Positions 1-9,442 of a stretch of DNA of 64,000 nt are shown piece by piece (within the stretch, counting starts at the first letter, position 1; each line of letters opens with the position of its first letter). The DNA comes from Kozakia baliensis (lineage in GTDB: Bacteria > Pseudomonadota > Alphaproteobacteria > Acetobacterales > Acetobacteraceae), in assembly GCF_001787335.1 (NCBI RefSeq), contig NZ_CP014674.1, forward strand, positions 1,816,501-1,880,500, written 5' to 3'. Position numbers and translations under genes: made by a program. The notes under the pieces are model-generated. The model had not been told where the DNA came from, did no database searches, and saw only the letters and a program-made list of their open reading frames with translations.

Positions 1-1127
1 ACCACCATCGCACGGACACCTTCCGCAACGTGCCGCCCTTTGGCGACGACCGCTGCCGCACGCAGATCCTCGATCCGGCTATTCGTGCAGGAGCCAATGA
101 ATGCCACATCGATTTTCGTGCCAGCGATTCTCTGGCCGGCCTGCAATCCCATATAGTCCAGCATACGCTGCCACTGCTTGGCGCGTGCAGGGTCGGTGCA
201 GGCAGCCGGATCCGGCACAACGCCGGTAATCGGCAAAACATCTTCAGGACTTGTGCCCCATGTCAGGTTCGGAGCGATATCCTCGGCCCGCAGCGTCACT
301 TCTGTGTCGAATTTCGCATCAGCATCTGACGCCAAAGAGCGCCAATAGGCACAAGCCTGCTCAAAAGCTTCGCCCTTCGGCGCAAACGGGCGCCCTTTGA
401 CATAATCGAACGTCGTCTGATCGGGCGCCACCAAACCCGCGCGCGCCCCCGCTTCGATCGACATATTGCACAGCGTCATACGCCCTGCCATGTCGAGCGC
501 GCGAATGGCGTCGCCCGCGAATTCGATCACATGCCCCGTGCCGCCAGCCGTGCCGATCTTACCGATGATGGCCAGCATGATATCCTTGGCGGTAATACCA
601 GGGCCTACCTGCCCGTCCACCGTGATGCGCATGTTGCGCGCCGGTTTCTGGAGCAGAGTCTGCGTCGCCATAACATGCTCGACTTCGGATGTTCCGATTC
701 CGAAAGCCAGAGCGCCAAGGGCGCCATGTGTGGAGGTATGGCTATCACCGCAAACGATAGTCATGCCTGGCAGGGAAATGCCCTGCTCCGGCCCCACTAC
801 ATGCACAATGCCTTGATTGCGCGAGCGAAGCGGAAAATACGGCACGCCGAATTCCGCGACGTTGCGCTCAAGCGTCTCGATCTGAAGCCGACTTTGTGGC
901 TCCTCGATCGGTAGACTGCGATCGGAGGTCGGGACGTTATGGTCCACGACCGCGATCGTTGCTTCCGGGTGACGCAACCGCCGCCCGGCCAGCCGCAGCC
1001 CTTCGAAAGCCTGCGGACTCGTCACCTCATGAAGGAGGTGGCGGTCTATGTATAGGATGCAGGTGCCGTCTGGGAGCTGTTCGACCACATGATCATCCCA
1101 GATTTTATCGAACAATGTTCGCGCCAC
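1..1127 (-). CDS. leuC: 3-isopropylmalate dehydratase large subunit, 3' end outside window
   Basis: Aconitase-family [4Fe-4S] enzyme that, with LeuD, isomerises 2-isopropylmalate to 3-isopropylmalate in leucine biosynthesis in the cytoplasm. The reverse strand reads open from a GTG at 1127 to the window edge, about 375 codons. The family signature [18 protein letters not shown] is present, and so is the cluster-ligand segment FIGSCTNSR near the edge. The GTG start is supported by AGGAGG about seven bases upstream (around 1135-1141). It is the last gene seen of the ffh-rpsP-rimM-trmD-rplS run, 43 bases after rplS with no terminator between, so it is probably co-transcribed; leuD would be expected beyond the window. 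Only the last part of the protein is missing. The identification is secure. Confidence 0.95.
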   Translation of the reverse strand, partial: MARTLFDKIWDDHVVEQLPDGTCILYIDRHLLHEVTSPQAFEGLRLAGRRLRHPEATIAVVDHNVPTSDRSLPIEEPQSRLQIETLERNVAEFGVPYFPLRSRNQGIVHVVGPEQGISLPGMTIVCGDSHTSTHGALGALAFGIGTSEVEHVMATQTLLQKPARNMRITVDGQVGPGITAKDIMLAIIGKIGTAGGTGHVIEFAGDAIRALDMAGRMTLCNMSIEAGARAGLVAPDQTTFDYVKGRPFAPKGEAFEQACAYWRSLASDADAKFDTEVTLRAEDIAPNLTWGTSPEDVLPITGVVPDPAACTDPARAKQWQRMLDYMGLQAGQRIAGTKIDVAFIGSCTNSRIEDLRAAAVVAKGRHVAEGVRAMV

Positions 1128-1170
1128 CTTGCGCCCTCCTTTAGTTTTAAACCGCCGTTCTATTCGATGA

Positions 1171-1551
1171 TTAGGACGCAGCCGGCGTCACATCGCGCGG
1201 ACGCTCAGCGATACGTGCAGACTTACCGCTACGCTCACGCAGGTAGTACAGCTTCGCACGACGCACCTTACCGCGACGCACCACTGTGATTTCAGCAATG
1301 CTCGGGGAGTAAAGCGGGAAAATACGCTCCACGCCTTCGCCGTTCGAAATCTTGCGGACGGTGAAGTTGCTGTTCAGCCCCTTGTTGGAACGCGCAATCA
1401 CCACGCCCTCGTAGGACTGCACACGCTCGCGCGTACCTTCGACAACGCGCACGCCCACGCGCACCGTATCACCCGCGATGAATTCCGGAACCGCACGAGC
1501 GTTAGAAAGACGCTCGATCTCACGCGCCTCATACTGCTGAATAATGTTCAT
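1171..1551 (-). CDS. rplS: 50S ribosomal protein L19
   Basis: Structural protein of the large ribosomal subunit, at the 30S-50S interface. The 126-residue product starting [12 protein letters not shown] has the L19 core, including [13 protein letters not shown], the [12 protein letters not shown] strand and the basic [15 protein letters not shown] segment. An in-frame start seven codons upstream exists, but the ATG at 1551 has GGAG seven bases before it and gives the normal L19 beginning. It lies 25 bases downstream of trmD in the conserved rpsP-rimM-trmD-rplS order, so translation and rRNA/tRNA maturation genes are expressed together. A slightly extended, polar C-terminus is ordinary in alphaproteobacteria. 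Confidence 0.97.
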   Translation of the reverse strand: MNIIQQYEAREIERLSNARAVPEFIAGDTVRVGVRVVEGTRERVQSYEGVVIARSNKGLNSNFTVRKISNGEGVERIFPLYSPSIAEITVVRRGKVRRAKLYYLRERSGKSARIAERPRDVTPAAS

Positions 1552-1576
1552 GATCTGACTCCTAAACCCCAAAAAC

Positions 1577-2278
1577 CTAATGAACGCTTAACCCGGCTTC
1601 ATATATCGCCCATAAATCGGGACGACGCGCCTTCGTGACAAGCCGGGACTGTTCGCGCCGCCAAGCAGCGATCGCCGCGTGATGGCCAGAAAGTAGAATG
1701 GAAGGCACGTCCATGCCCTCCCAGGAAGCAGGCTTCGTGTAATGCGGATATTCCAAAAGACCGTCGCCGAAACTCTCTTCCGCGTCGCTTAAAGACGACC
1801 CCATAACGCCCGGAAGCAGCCGAACGCACGCATCCATAAGAGCCAACGCCGGAATTTCGCCGCCCGACAGAACGAAATCGCCCATCGAGACCTGTTCGAT
1901 CCCACGCTGCTCCAGAACTCGCTCGTCGATTCCTTCAAACCGACCGCATATAACCACCACGCCTTCACCCGCCGCATAACGACGCGCATCGCTTTGCGTC
2001 AGACGCGCACCACGGGGCGTCGGGTAAATTACTGGCCGCCCTTCAACCGCTACGGCGTCAAGCGCCGTAGCCACGACATCGGCCCGCAAGACCATACCCG
2101 CACCGCCACCGAAAGGCGTGTCATCCACGGCACGATGACGTCCCAGCCCATGGTCGCGCAGGTTATGCGCGCGGCATGACCAAACGCTCCGTTCCAAAGC
2201 GCGACCTGCCAGGGAAAGACCCAACGGCCCCGGGAACATTTCCGGAAAAAGCGTGAGAACGTCAGCGCGCCAAGTCAT
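1577..2278 (-). CDS. trmD: tRNA (guanine-N1-)-methyltransferase
   Basis: SPOUT-class enzyme that methylates N1 of G37 in tRNAs using S-adenosylmethionine, preventing frameshifting. The 233 residues begin with the usual [11 protein letters not shown] and include the knotted SAM site: [13 protein letters not shown] followed by [11 protein letters not shown]. The C-terminal domain keeps [13 protein letters not shown] and [10 protein letters not shown], typical of TrmD. The ATG overlaps the rimM stop in an ATGA arrangement, which points to translational coupling. Length and motifs are normal. Confidence 0.97.
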   Translation of the reverse strand: MTWRADVLTLFPEMFPGPLGLSLAGRALERSVWSCRAHNLRDHGLGRHRAVDDTPFGGGAGMVLRADVVATALDAVAVEGRPVIYPTPRGARLTQSDARRYAAGEGVVVICGRFEGIDERVLEQRGIEQVSMGDFVLSGGEIPALALMDACVRLLPGVMGSSLSDAEESFGDGLLEYPHYTKPASWEGMDVPSILLSGHHAAIAAWRREQSRLVTKARRPDLWAIYEAGLSVH

Positions 2279-2832
2279 TGCCGCACCGTTACGCTTTCAT
2301 CGGCGGAGAGATCGCCCTCCACCTCGATCTCGGCTGGCGGAATCACCGTTACGGTTCCGCCCGCAAGATCGATTTCCGGCACGCAAGCCACCGTGAACGG
2401 CACGATCATCTCACGCGCGGCACCGACGATCTCCAGACTAACGCCTGCGCCATAATCGTGAACGAGCTTCACCACACCCAATTCTTCGCCTTGCGCACTG
2501 ATCGCGCGCAAACCGACCAAGTCGACATGGTAAAACTCGTCTTCTTCCGCTTCCGGCAACTGATCGCGCGCGGCGAACAGCTTCAGATTGACCAGCTTCG
2601 CCGCCTCGTCCCGATCGGAAACGACACTGCCGTTTCCATCGACCAATGCCGCAATGCCAGCGCCACGCCATTCCACGCGCCACATCCGCCCCTGCTCGTC
2701 GCGCAACGGGCCGAGAGCTTCCGCCAAAGCAGCATCTTCCGTCGCCGCATGGAGGCGCACCAAGCCGCGCACCCCATGAGGGCGACCAACCGTGGCAATC
2801 AGAACGCCATGCTGCGATGCGGGAACGGACAT
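2275..2832 (-). CDS. rimM: 16S rRNA processing protein RimM
   Basis: Assembly factor for the 30S head that binds ribosomal protein S19. The 185-residue product starts with [19 protein letters not shown], the N-terminal RimM barrel, and has a C-terminal PRC-type barrel with [12 protein letters not shown] and the [12 protein letters not shown] segment. It sits between rpsP (33 bases upstream) and trmD (4-base overlap), the standard place for this gene. The acidic C-terminal tail ([12 protein letters not shown]) is a little longer than minimal but not unusual. Confidence 0.95.
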   Translation of the reverse strand: MSVPASQHGVLIATVGRPHGVRGLVRLHAATEDAALAEALGPLRDEQGRMWRVEWRGAGIAALVDGNGSVVSDRDEAAKLVNLKLFAARDQLPEAEEDEFYHVDLVGLRAISAQGEELGVVKLVHDYGAGVSLEIVGAAREMIVPFTVACVPEIDLAGGTVTVIPPAEIEVEGDLSADESVTVRQ

Positions 2833-2865
2833 GGAACGAGATGCAACCTGCCTAATGACGCAAAA

Positions 2866-3201
2866 TTACGCCGCAGCCTTAGCCGCTGCACGCTCCTGCG
2901 CACGCTTCTTCGGCGCAGACTGCTTCGGCTGTTCGTTCCAGGTCGGCTTCGGCGCAAGACCGGCATTGCCGAGGAAACGGGCCACACGATCGGTCGCCTG
3001 CGCGCCGTTCGACAGCCAATGCTTGATGCGCTCATCGTTCAGACGCACGCGCTCGGCATGGTCGGACGGCAGCATCGGGTTGTAAGCACCGACCTTCTCG
3101 ATGAAACGACCGTCACGCGGGCTACGGCTGTCCGCCACCACGATGTGGTAGTAAGGGCGCTTCTTGGCGCCAGCGCGGGCGAGACGAATTTTAAGGCTCA
3201 T
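2866..3201 (-). CDS. rpsP: 30S ribosomal protein S16
   Basis: Small-subunit ribosomal protein needed for 30S assembly. The product of about 111 residues starts [20 protein letters not shown], followed by the S16 hallmark [22 protein letters not shown]. The chosen ATG at 3201 has GGAG about nine bases upstream; a longer reading frame exists but its extra N-terminus is unlike S16. The C-terminus is Lys/Ala-rich ([16 protein letters not shown]), as is common in alphaproteobacteria. It lies 49 bases downstream of ffh in the same operon. Confidence 0.97.
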   Translation of the reverse strand: MSLKIRLARAGAKKRPYYHIVVADSRSPRDGRFIEKVGAYNPMLPSDHAERVRLNDERIKHWLSNGAQATDRVARFLGNAGLAPKPTWNEQPKQSAPKKRAQERAAAKAAA

Positions 3202-3250
3202 AGAAAAACTCCAAACCGATTTTTTGAAAACAAACTTGCCGAAAGGACGA

Positions 3251-4654
3251 TTAGCGACGTGGCATGCCGCCGCCAAATCCTCCGCCAGGCCGCCCGCCGG
3301 GGCCACCGCCCGACATCAACCCGGAAAGCATCTGCTTCATGCCACTCAAGCCCATCTTGTTAATGCGCTTCATCATGGTGGACATGTCGTCGAACTGCTT
3401 AAGCAACTTATTGACTTCCTGCACCGTCGTGCCGGAGCCGGACGCGATACGCTTTTTGCGGGAAGCCTTGATGATCGACGGCGTCTTGCGCTCCGCCTTG
3501 GTCATCGAGGAAATGATCGCCTGATGCTTCTTGAAGATCGAAGTATCGAGTTCTTTGTCTCCCAGCTTATCCTTCAGCTTGCCCATGCCGGGCAACATGC
3601 CGAGGATGCCGGAGATCGACCCCATCTTATTGATCTGGCGGATCTGCGAGGCGTAATCGTCCAGATCGAACTTACCCGCCAGCATCTTCTTGGCGACGCG
3701 CTCGCCTTCTTCCTGGTCCAGCGTCTCGGAAGCGCGCTCGACCAATCCCGCGATATCGCCCAAGCCCAGAATACGACCCGCGACGCGCTCCGGATAGAAC
3801 TCCTCAAGAGCTTCCAGCTTTTCGCCCGTGCCGACCAGTTTGATCGGCGCGCCGGTCACGGCACGCATGGACAAAGCCGCGCCGCCGCGTGCATCGCCGT
3901 CCATACGGCTCATAACGACGCCGGTAATGCCCACCGCTTCGTTAAAGCGCTGCGCTGTGTTCACCGCGTCCTGCCCGGTCATGGCGTCTACGACCAGCAA
4001 CGTTTCCACAGGGTGCGTCGCATCGCGCACGTCGCGCACTTCCTGCATCAACTCTTCATCGATGGAAAGGCGGCCCGCCGTATCGAGAATAACGACGTCA
4101 TAACCTTCGCGACGCCCCACATCGAGCGCACGCTTGGCGATTTCCACCGGGCGCTGCCCAGGCACGATCGGTAAGGAGCCGACGCCCGTGCGCTCGGCCA
4201 ATTGCTGCAACTGCAACTGCGCCGCCGGGCGCTGCACGTCCAGAGAAGCCAGCAGAATGCGCTTGCGCTCACGCAGCCCCAAACGCAGAGCGATTTTGCC
4301 GGATGTCGTGGTTTTACCCGACCCTTGCAAACCCACCATGAGGATCGGCACTGGCGGCGTGGCGCTCAGATTAAGCGGCACGGCTCCTGAACCGCCCAAC
4401 GCGTCGATCAGCGCATCGTTGACGATCTTGGCAACCGCCTGACCCGGCGAGATGCTATCGAGCACTTCATGCCCGACCGCACGTTCACGCACCTTGTTGA
4501 CGAAGTCGCGCACCACCGGCAGCGCCACGTCGGCGTCCAGCATCGCAAGGCGAACCTCGCGCATTGCCTCCGTTACATCGGCTTCGGACAGCTTCCCACG
4601 CTTGGAAAGTCCATCAAAAACGTCGGAGAGCTTGCCTGAGAGCGAGTCGAACAA
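3251..4654 (-). CDS. ffh: signal recognition particle protein Ffh (SRP54)
   Basis: GTPase that binds 4.5S RNA and signal sequences of membrane proteins as they emerge from the ribosome and docks with FtsY. The 467 residues show the NG domain with P-loop [35 protein letters not shown] and the TGQDAVN / [14 protein letters not shown] region. The methionine-rich M domain carries [15 protein letters not shown] and [17 protein letters not shown]. The tail is Gly/Pro-rich, typical of this gene. It is the first gene of the minus-strand operon continuing into rpsP, rimM, trmD, rplS and leuC. Confidence 0.97.
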   Translation of the reverse strand: MFDSLSGKLSDVFDGLSKRGKLSEADVTEAMREVRLAMLDADVALPVVRDFVNKVRERAVGHEVLDSISPGQAVAKIVNDALIDALGGSGAVPLNLSATPPVPILMVGLQGSGKTTTSGKIALRLGLRERKRILLASLDVQRPAAQLQLQQLAERTGVGSLPIVPGQRPVEIAKRALDVGRREGYDVVILDTAGRLSIDEELMQEVRDVRDATHPVETLLVVDAMTGQDAVNTAQRFNEAVGITGVVMSRMDGDARGGAALSMRAVTGAPIKLVGTGEKLEALEEFYPERVAGRILGLGDIAGLVERASETLDQEEGERVAKKMLAGKFDLDDYASQIRQINKMGSISGILGMLPGMGKLKDKLGDKELDTSIFKKHQAIISSMTKAERKTPSIIKASRKKRIASGSGTTVQEVNKLLKQFDDMSTMMKRINKMGLSGMKQMLSGLMSGGGPGGRPGGGFGGGMPRR

Positions 4655-4730
4655 GAGAAACCCTTACGCCAAACAAAAATGCGCCACTGCGCGAGCCTTC
4701 GCGAGGTGACGTGTCTAATAAGCGAGCTAT

Positions 4731-4759
4731 GCAGTATGGGCCGGCCAACAATAAGTCAA
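4731..4759 (-). promoter_or_regulatory. possible sigma-70 promoter for the ffh operon
   Basis: On the reverse strand TTGACT (4759-4754) is followed after 17 bases by TACTGC (4736-4731), about 75 bases before the ffh start. The -35 match is good and the -10 match is weak. No other gene lies between this point and ffh. This is pattern matching only. Confidence 0.35.
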
Positions 4760-4798
4760 GCGCTTTATGTTGACCGGCCCTGAGGTTAGCTGACCGGT

Positions 4799-5308
4799 TT
4801 ACGGCGTTGGCTCACCCTCATCTCCATGAGGCGGTTTCACCAACTCTTCAATCTGCTCATGTAGGCTTTCCAGCTTCTCCTGTGTCGCACGCGCCTTCGC
4901 ACGCTGTTCAGGCGTCAGGATATCATGAACCTTGACCGCATCATCGATCATGTCTTGGTCGTCATGCTCGTGCAGCATATCTTTCTGCTTGAACAGAGCC
5001 GCCAACTTCGCTTTATCGATCGCACCGTCCGAAAGCAGAAGTGCCGAAATCTGACGGTCGATCTCGCGTTCCTGCTGCCACTGCGCGCGCATCTCGCCGC
5101 GATGGTCCTTAAATATCTCATGAAGCTGCTTCTTTTGCTGCTTCGTCAGATCGACACCGATCAGCATTGGCATCGGACCGTGGAAAAATTCGTGATGCCC
5201 CCCGCCATTCGGCGGCCCGGCTTGCGCAAAACCGACGGCAACCAAAGAGGGCGCGGCCGCGAGGGCAAGAGCGCAGATAAACTTCTTGGAAATCATGTTT
5301 GTCGACAT
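4799..5308 (-). CDS. Spy/CpxP-like LTXXQ periplasmic protein
   Basis: Probable small helical periplasmic protein of the Spy/CpxP family; such proteins act as chaperones or as sensors in envelope or metal stress. The product of about 169 residues has a hydrophobic signal segment (FICALALAAAPSLVAVGFAQA) and two LTXXQ-type motifs, LTKQQKKQL and LTPEQRAKA, separated by charged helices rich in Gln, Arg and Asp. Several in-frame starts exist (5365, 5308, 5296). 5308 is chosen because it gives a compact signal peptide, although no strong ribosome site decides it. It stands alone, convergent with nothing and upstream of the ffh promoter region. The exact role is not shown by the sequence. Confidence 0.75.
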   Translation of the reverse strand: MSTNMISKKFICALALAAAPSLVAVGFAQAGPPNGGGHHEFFHGPMPMLIGVDLTKQQKKQLHEIFKDHRGEMRAQWQQEREIDRQISALLLSDGAIDKAKLAALFKQKDMLHEHDDQDMIDDAVKVHDILTPEQRAKARATQEKLESLHEQIEELVKPPHGDEGEPTP

Positions 5309-5574
5309 CCCAATCGTGTGACGACAACGATATCGTTGCCCCAGATCAGTATGTAACAAAGACATGTGAAAATAATTTGCCGACAGAGATACGAATTGTG
5401 AGCAATGTTACATTCTTCGCACTCATGATGAGGCGCTTCCTGGCAGACGCCTCAATATTTTAAATCTTCTTTCAAAATCAGCACTTACCGGCCATGGTGA
5501 CCGTCTCAGTTCCGTTCGATAACCATTAAGCCGCCCAGCTAGGCAGACGCATTGAAAAAGGCTCGCATCGCTCG

Positions 5575-6774
5575 ATGAAGAAAACGCTTTCCATAACGGC
5601 CATCGCGGCCATTTCCTCTCTGACAGCTTGCGCCCCACATCAACAACCGCCGCCACCCCTGCCTCCTAAAGCTGGCACACTCCTTCAATCCGCGCCTCTT
5701 GCCTCCGAACTCAGCATCCCGCAGGCCGCCACCGCCTTGCGCATCACTTATAACGGCACTAATGGCGTCACGGGTTCCGGCCTGATCCCCGTTTCCGGAG
5801 AAGTGCTCATTCCGCCCGGCCCTGCCCCGCAAGGTGGTTGGCCGGTCGTTGCATGGGCGCACGGCACCGTGGGCATCGCCAGCCAATGCGCTCCCTCGCA
5901 AAATCCATTTTCCAAACGAAACGCCGCCTACATCGCCGCCTGGCTTCAACGCGGCTTCGCCATCGTCGCCACCGATTATCAAGGCCTTGGCACGCCCGGC
6001 ACACACCCCTACCTGAACGCCCGCGCCGAAGCCTATAATGTGCTGGATTCCGTGCGGGCCGCCCTCTCCGGCGTGCCGAATCTCGCCAACAAGATCATGA
6101 TCGTCGGCCAGTCCCAAGGCGCAGGAGCCGCTTTCGCCGCCGCAGCCTACGCACCGCAATACGCTCCTGAATTGAATATTCGCGGCACGGTCGCCACCGG
6201 CATTCCTTATATGTCGCCGCAAATCGTGCAAACCATGCTCACTGCCGCGCAACACAAACCCGCTCACGCCTCCAAGCATGGCGGCAAGGTCGATCCGGTC
6301 GTCGCCTATGGCTTGCTGATCGGCGCATCCTATGGCGGCATCGACCCGACATTCGATCCCAATACCGCCTTCACCAGCAAGGCCATGAACGCCTACCATA
6401 CCGCATCGCAAGTCTGCCTCTCGCCGCTTCTGGATCAAGTGAAGCAAGACGGACTGACCCAACGCAACGCCTTCCGTCCCGGCTTTGCCAAAGCGCTTGC
6501 CCCTGCGATCAAGGCCATGATGTATCCCACGCTCAAACTGGCACAGCCTCTCTTCGTCGGCACCGGCAGCGCGGATATCGACGTCGCCGCCGCCGGACAG
6601 AAGGCGCTCGTGCACGATGCTTGCGCGGCAGGAAGCGTGGTTCAGGCGCATGTCTATAAGGGCCTGGATCATTCGCAAACGGTTCTCGCTTCATTGCCGG
6701 ACTCTGCCGCTTTCACCAAAGCCGTCATGCAGGGTGAGACGCTCGCGCCGCAATGCACACCCACGCCGCAATAA
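5575..6774 (+). CDS. exported lipoprotein lipase/esterase (secretory lipase family)
   Basis: Alpha/beta hydrolase probably anchored outside the cytoplasm. The 399 residues start with a lipoprotein signal peptide ending in LTAC, followed by a Pro-rich linker. The catalytic domain has the oxyanion segment WAHGT, the nucleophile elbow GQSQGAG (Ser in Gly-x-Ser-x-Gly), and a likely C-terminal acid and His in FVGTGSADIDV and GLDHSQTV. This arrangement resembles the secretory lipase (LIP) family acting on esters or triglycerides. The substrate is not known. The next gene, a serine hydrolase with its own lipobox, follows after 22 bases, so the two are probably one operon of envelope hydrolases. Confidence 0.8.
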   Translation: MKKTLSITAIAAISSLTACAPHQQPPPPLPPKAGTLLQSAPLASELSIPQAATALRITYNGTNGVTGSGLIPVSGEVLIPPGPAPQGGWPVVAWAHGTVGIASQCAPSQNPFSKRNAAYIAAWLQRGFAIVATDYQGLGTPGTHPYLNARAEAYNVLDSVRAALSGVPNLANKIMIVGQSQGAGAAFAAAAYAPQYAPELNIRGTVATGIPYMSPQIVQTMLTAAQHKPAHASKHGGKVDPVVAYGLLIGASYGGIDPTFDPNTAFTSKAMNAYHTASQVCLSPLLDQVKQDGLTQRNAFRPGFAKALAPAIKAMMYPTLKLAQPLFVGTGSADIDVAAAGQKALVHDACAAGSVVQAHVYKGLDHSQTVLASLPDSAAFTKAVMQGETLAPQCTPTPQ

Positions 6775-6796
6775 TTAACGAAACGAGATTTTTCTT

Positions 6797-7948
6797 ATGA
6801 CGCTTACCGGTCTGACCCGTCGTCATTTCATGGCTGCGAGCCTGGCCGCCCCCACGGCGCTTTCGGCTTGCACACCGCTCGATCGCTTCGCCGAGATCGA
6901 CCGTCTGGCCCGGCATGCCGTGACGGATGGCGCAGCGCCTGGCGTTGTCGTCGCAATCGGCCATGACGGCGCCATCGTTCATCGCACCGTGTGCGGCAAC
7001 CGCGCTCTGCTGCCCGTGCGCGAAAGCATGACGTGGGAGACACGCTTCGATATGGCCTCCCTCACCAAGCCGACCATCACGGCTCTGGCCATCATGCAAC
7101 TCGTCGAGCAAGGCGCACTCGTTCTGGACGAAAGAGTAGCGCACTACCTGCCCGCCTTCGCCGCCAATGGTAAGGACGCCATCACTCTACGCTTACTTCT
7201 GACGCATTATTCCGGCCTCCCGCCCGATCTTCCGCTAGACGATCCCTGGACCGGCAAGGCCGAAGCCATCCGTCGCGCCATGGTTTCCCCGCTCATCAAT
7301 CCGCCCGGGGCGAAATTCGTCTATAGCGATATCAATTTCGTCGTGCTCGGCCTTCTGGTTGAGCGCATGAGCAATCTTTCGCTCGATCTTTATGCGCGCA
7401 AAGCCATTCTCACACCCATGGGCCTCAACGAATCTACATTTCTACCCACGGAAACCGAAAATATTGCTCCTACGCAATTCGACGAACAAGGTCGCATGCT
7501 CCGTGGCGTCGTGCACGATCCCACCGCGCGTCGCATGGGTGGCCTCGCCGGTCACGCTGGGCTGTTTTCGGATGCCCATGACATGAGCCTCTATGCGCAA
7601 TCCCTGCTTGACCGCCGCGCCGGACGCCCGAGCAATTTCCCGCTTCGGCAGGACACGCTCATCACGATGACCACACCTCAACAACCCCCAGGCAAAACCG
7701 ACCTCCGCGGACTAGGCTGGGACATCGCCACGCACTACTCCTCCCCACGTGGCGATCTCTTTCCGAAAGGCTCGTTCGGCCATACGGGCTTCACCGGCAC
7801 ATCGCTCTGGCTCGATCCGGCGAGCGATAGTTACGTTCTTATCCTCACCAACCGCGTGCATCCCGCTGGCGGCCATAGCGTCGTCAAACTCCGGCACGAT
7901 ATCGCCACCGCCGCCGCCCGCGCGCTTGGCATCACCACTCATGCGTAA
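6797..7948 (+). CDS. exported serine beta-lactamase-like hydrolase
   Basis: Member of the class C beta-lactamase / penicillin-binding-protein-like family, which includes esterases, D-amino-peptidases and lactamases. In the 383 residues the SxxK nucleophile motif is seen as SLTK (in MASLTKPTI), the second motif as YSD (YSDINFVVLG) and the third as HTG (GHTGFTG). The N-terminus contains RRHFMAASLAAPTALSAC, a twin-arginine-like signal with a lipobox Cys, so it is likely an exported lipoprotein. It follows the lipase gene by 22 bases. Family membership does not prove antibiotic hydrolysis; a cell-wall or ester substrate is as likely. Confidence 0.85.
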   Translation: MTLTGLTRRHFMAASLAAPTALSACTPLDRFAEIDRLARHAVTDGAAPGVVVAIGHDGAIVHRTVCGNRALLPVRESMTWETRFDMASLTKPTITALAIMQLVEQGALVLDERVAHYLPAFAANGKDAITLRLLLTHYSGLPPDLPLDDPWTGKAEAIRRAMVSPLINPPGAKFVYSDINFVVLGLLVERMSNLSLDLYARKAILTPMGLNESTFLPTETENIAPTQFDEQGRMLRGVVHDPTARRMGGLAGHAGLFSDAHDMSLYAQSLLDRRAGRPSNFPLRQDTLITMTTPQQPPGKTDLRGLGWDIATHYSSPRGDLFPKGSFGHTGFTGTSLWLDPASDSYVLILTNRVHPAGGHSVVKLRHDIATAAARALGITTHA

Positions 7949-8155
7949 GCGCTGAATATCCATAGAGGTCGGATAGTTCGATAAAATTCAAAATAGCGTC
8001 ATCAGTCATCGTTTGCGATGGCTGCCGAGCACTGCGCTGCACTATGGTTTCTCGTTTCCACCTCTGCGAGATTTTTCCATGACGAACCCGTCCATGACCG
8101 CAACGGCTACGCCGCCTTATAACCGCATAACCCAAACGATCTGATCTCGGCGATC

Positions 8156-9334
8156 ATGGATCTCGCTCCATCCTACCTTGCCCGGCTGACGATTGGCCTG
8201 TTTCTTTCCTACCTTGCCGTGGCCATGCCTTTGGCCGTCATTCCGATTTTCGTCACGCAGTGGCCGCAATTCGGGAATGGCTGGGCGGGCCTTGCTGTGG
8301 GCATCGCGTTTATTTCAACCATTCTTACCCGCAATTATGCCGGTACGCTTTCGGATTCACGTGGTGGCCGTCTTTGTATGCGGCGCGGTTTGACCATCTA
8401 TATCGTAGCCAGCGCCCTTTGCGCCCTCCCCGGCATCGCGGGCCTGCCTCATATCGCGCGATATGTCATCCTCATCGCAGGTCGCCTCTTACTTGGTTTC
8501 GGGGAAAGCCTGACCATCGTCGGCATGCTTGGTTGGGGTATCGGCCTCATGGGCCAAGCCCGCGCCGGACGCGTTTTAGCCTGGACGGGCGCCGCCATGT
8601 ATGGCGCGTTCGCCGCAGGTGGCCCGATCGGGCTCGTCCTCTATAATCGTGCGGGATTTCTCGTGTTGATGCTGGTCGCCGCCTTATTGCCGTTGGTCGG
8701 TCTTGGCTTTGTGCAAAGCGTTCCGACCGCCCCGCTTCATAATGGCCAGCGCAAAGCCTTCTGGTCCGTATTGGAAACTATCCGCTGGCAAGGCATCGCC
8801 GTTGCCTTACAGGGTGTCGGCTTTGCCGCGTTGGGGGCGTTTCTTTCCCTGCGCTTCATGCATTCCGGCTGGCCCTATGCCGGTCTGGGCCTGAGTTGTT
8901 TCGGATTGGCTTTCGTGGCCGGTCGTTTTGCCTGCGGTCATCTTCCCGATAAAATCGGCGGGTTACGTGTGGCTCTGATCTCCCTCGCCATCGAAGCTGC
9001 CGGGCAATATCTTATCTGGCTTGCCCCATCGCCGCTCCTCGCTCTTGCTGGCGCCGTGCTGACAGGCGCGGGCTGCTCGATGGTTTTTCCCTCCCTTGGC
9101 GTGGAAGTCGTCAAAATCGTCGCGCCTCACATGCGCGGAACGGCGCTCGGCGGTTTTTCAGCGTTTCAGGATCTCGCCTATGCACTCACAGGCCCGCTTG
9201 CCGGACTGATCGCCGATCGCCATGGATATGCTACGATTTTTCTGTTTGGCGGACTTTGCGCCACAGCCGCATTCTGTGTCGTTCTGAAGTTGCTCAACGA
9301 AAGCCTTAAATCGGCAAGGCAAATCGAAACGTGA
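8156..9334 (+). CDS. MFS transporter, YfcJ/YhhS-like
   Basis: Twelve-helix major facilitator of 392 residues in the inner membrane. The N-terminus (LAVAMPLAVIPIFV ... GIAFISTILTRNYAGTLSD) matches the sugar-efflux-like YfcJ/YhhS group, with the MFS loop motif around YAGTLSDSRGGR. The second half repeats it as FVAGRFACGHLPDKIGG. The substrate is unknown; relatives export sugars or small drugs. The gene is separated by 207 bases from the hydrolase pair upstream and ends before a strong two-way terminator. A 21-codon reading frame (8079-8144) lies just upstream and could be a leader or chance. Confidence 0.88.
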   Translation: MDLAPSYLARLTIGLFLSYLAVAMPLAVIPIFVTQWPQFGNGWAGLAVGIAFISTILTRNYAGTLSDSRGGRLCMRRGLTIYIVASALCALPGIAGLPHIARYVILIAGRLLLGFGESLTIVGMLGWGIGLMGQARAGRVLAWTGAAMYGAFAAGGPIGLVLYNRAGFLVLMLVAALLPLVGLGFVQSVPTAPLHNGQRKAFWSVLETIRWQGIAVALQGVGFAALGAFLSLRFMHSGWPYAGLGLSCFGLAFVAGRFACGHLPDKIGGLRVALISLAIEAAGQYLIWLAPSPLLALAGAVLTGAGCSMVFPSLGVEVVKIVAPHMRGTALGGFSAFQDLAYALTGPLAGLIADRHGYATIFLFGGLCATAAFCVVLKLLNESLKSARQIET

Positions 9335-9382
9335 CAGTCCCACTACGTTTTAAGAATATCCTGATCCATCAAGCATAAATAA

Positions 9383-9416
9383 AAAAGGCCGACGGAATAT
9401 ACCGCCGGCCTTTTCT
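9383..9416. terminator. bidirectional rho-independent terminator
   Basis: AAAAGGCCGACGG pairs with CCGCCGGCCTTTT with one mismatch and an 8-base loop, with A-run on one side and T-run on the other. It separates the plus-strand MFS gene from the convergent Hint-domain gene and would serve both. Confidence 0.9.
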
Positions 9417-9442
9417 TGGTGACTACGACAAGTCGCGATGGA

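Noticed and set aside
30-914. Several plus-strand frames over leuC
   Set aside because: leuC with its family signatures occupies the reverse strand here; these frames are antisense noise.
2278-3363. Long plus-strand frame opposite rimM and rpsP (361 codons)
   Set aside because: It is the reverse-complement shadow of rimM and rpsP, His/Arg-rich and without a ribosome site or family resemblance.
3164-4174. Long plus-strand frame opposite ffh (336 codons)
   Set aside because: Shadow of ffh on the other strand; composition is His/Arg/Leu-rich and no motif is present.
5539-6678. Minus-strand frame of 379 codons opposite the lipase gene
   Set aside because: Gly/Arg-rich mirror of the lipase coding sequence, which has clear catalytic motifs on the plus strand.
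8079-8144. 21-codon frame just upstream of the MFS gene
   Set aside because: It ends in a stop before the MFS start and has no motif; not enough support to call a gene, although it could be a leader.
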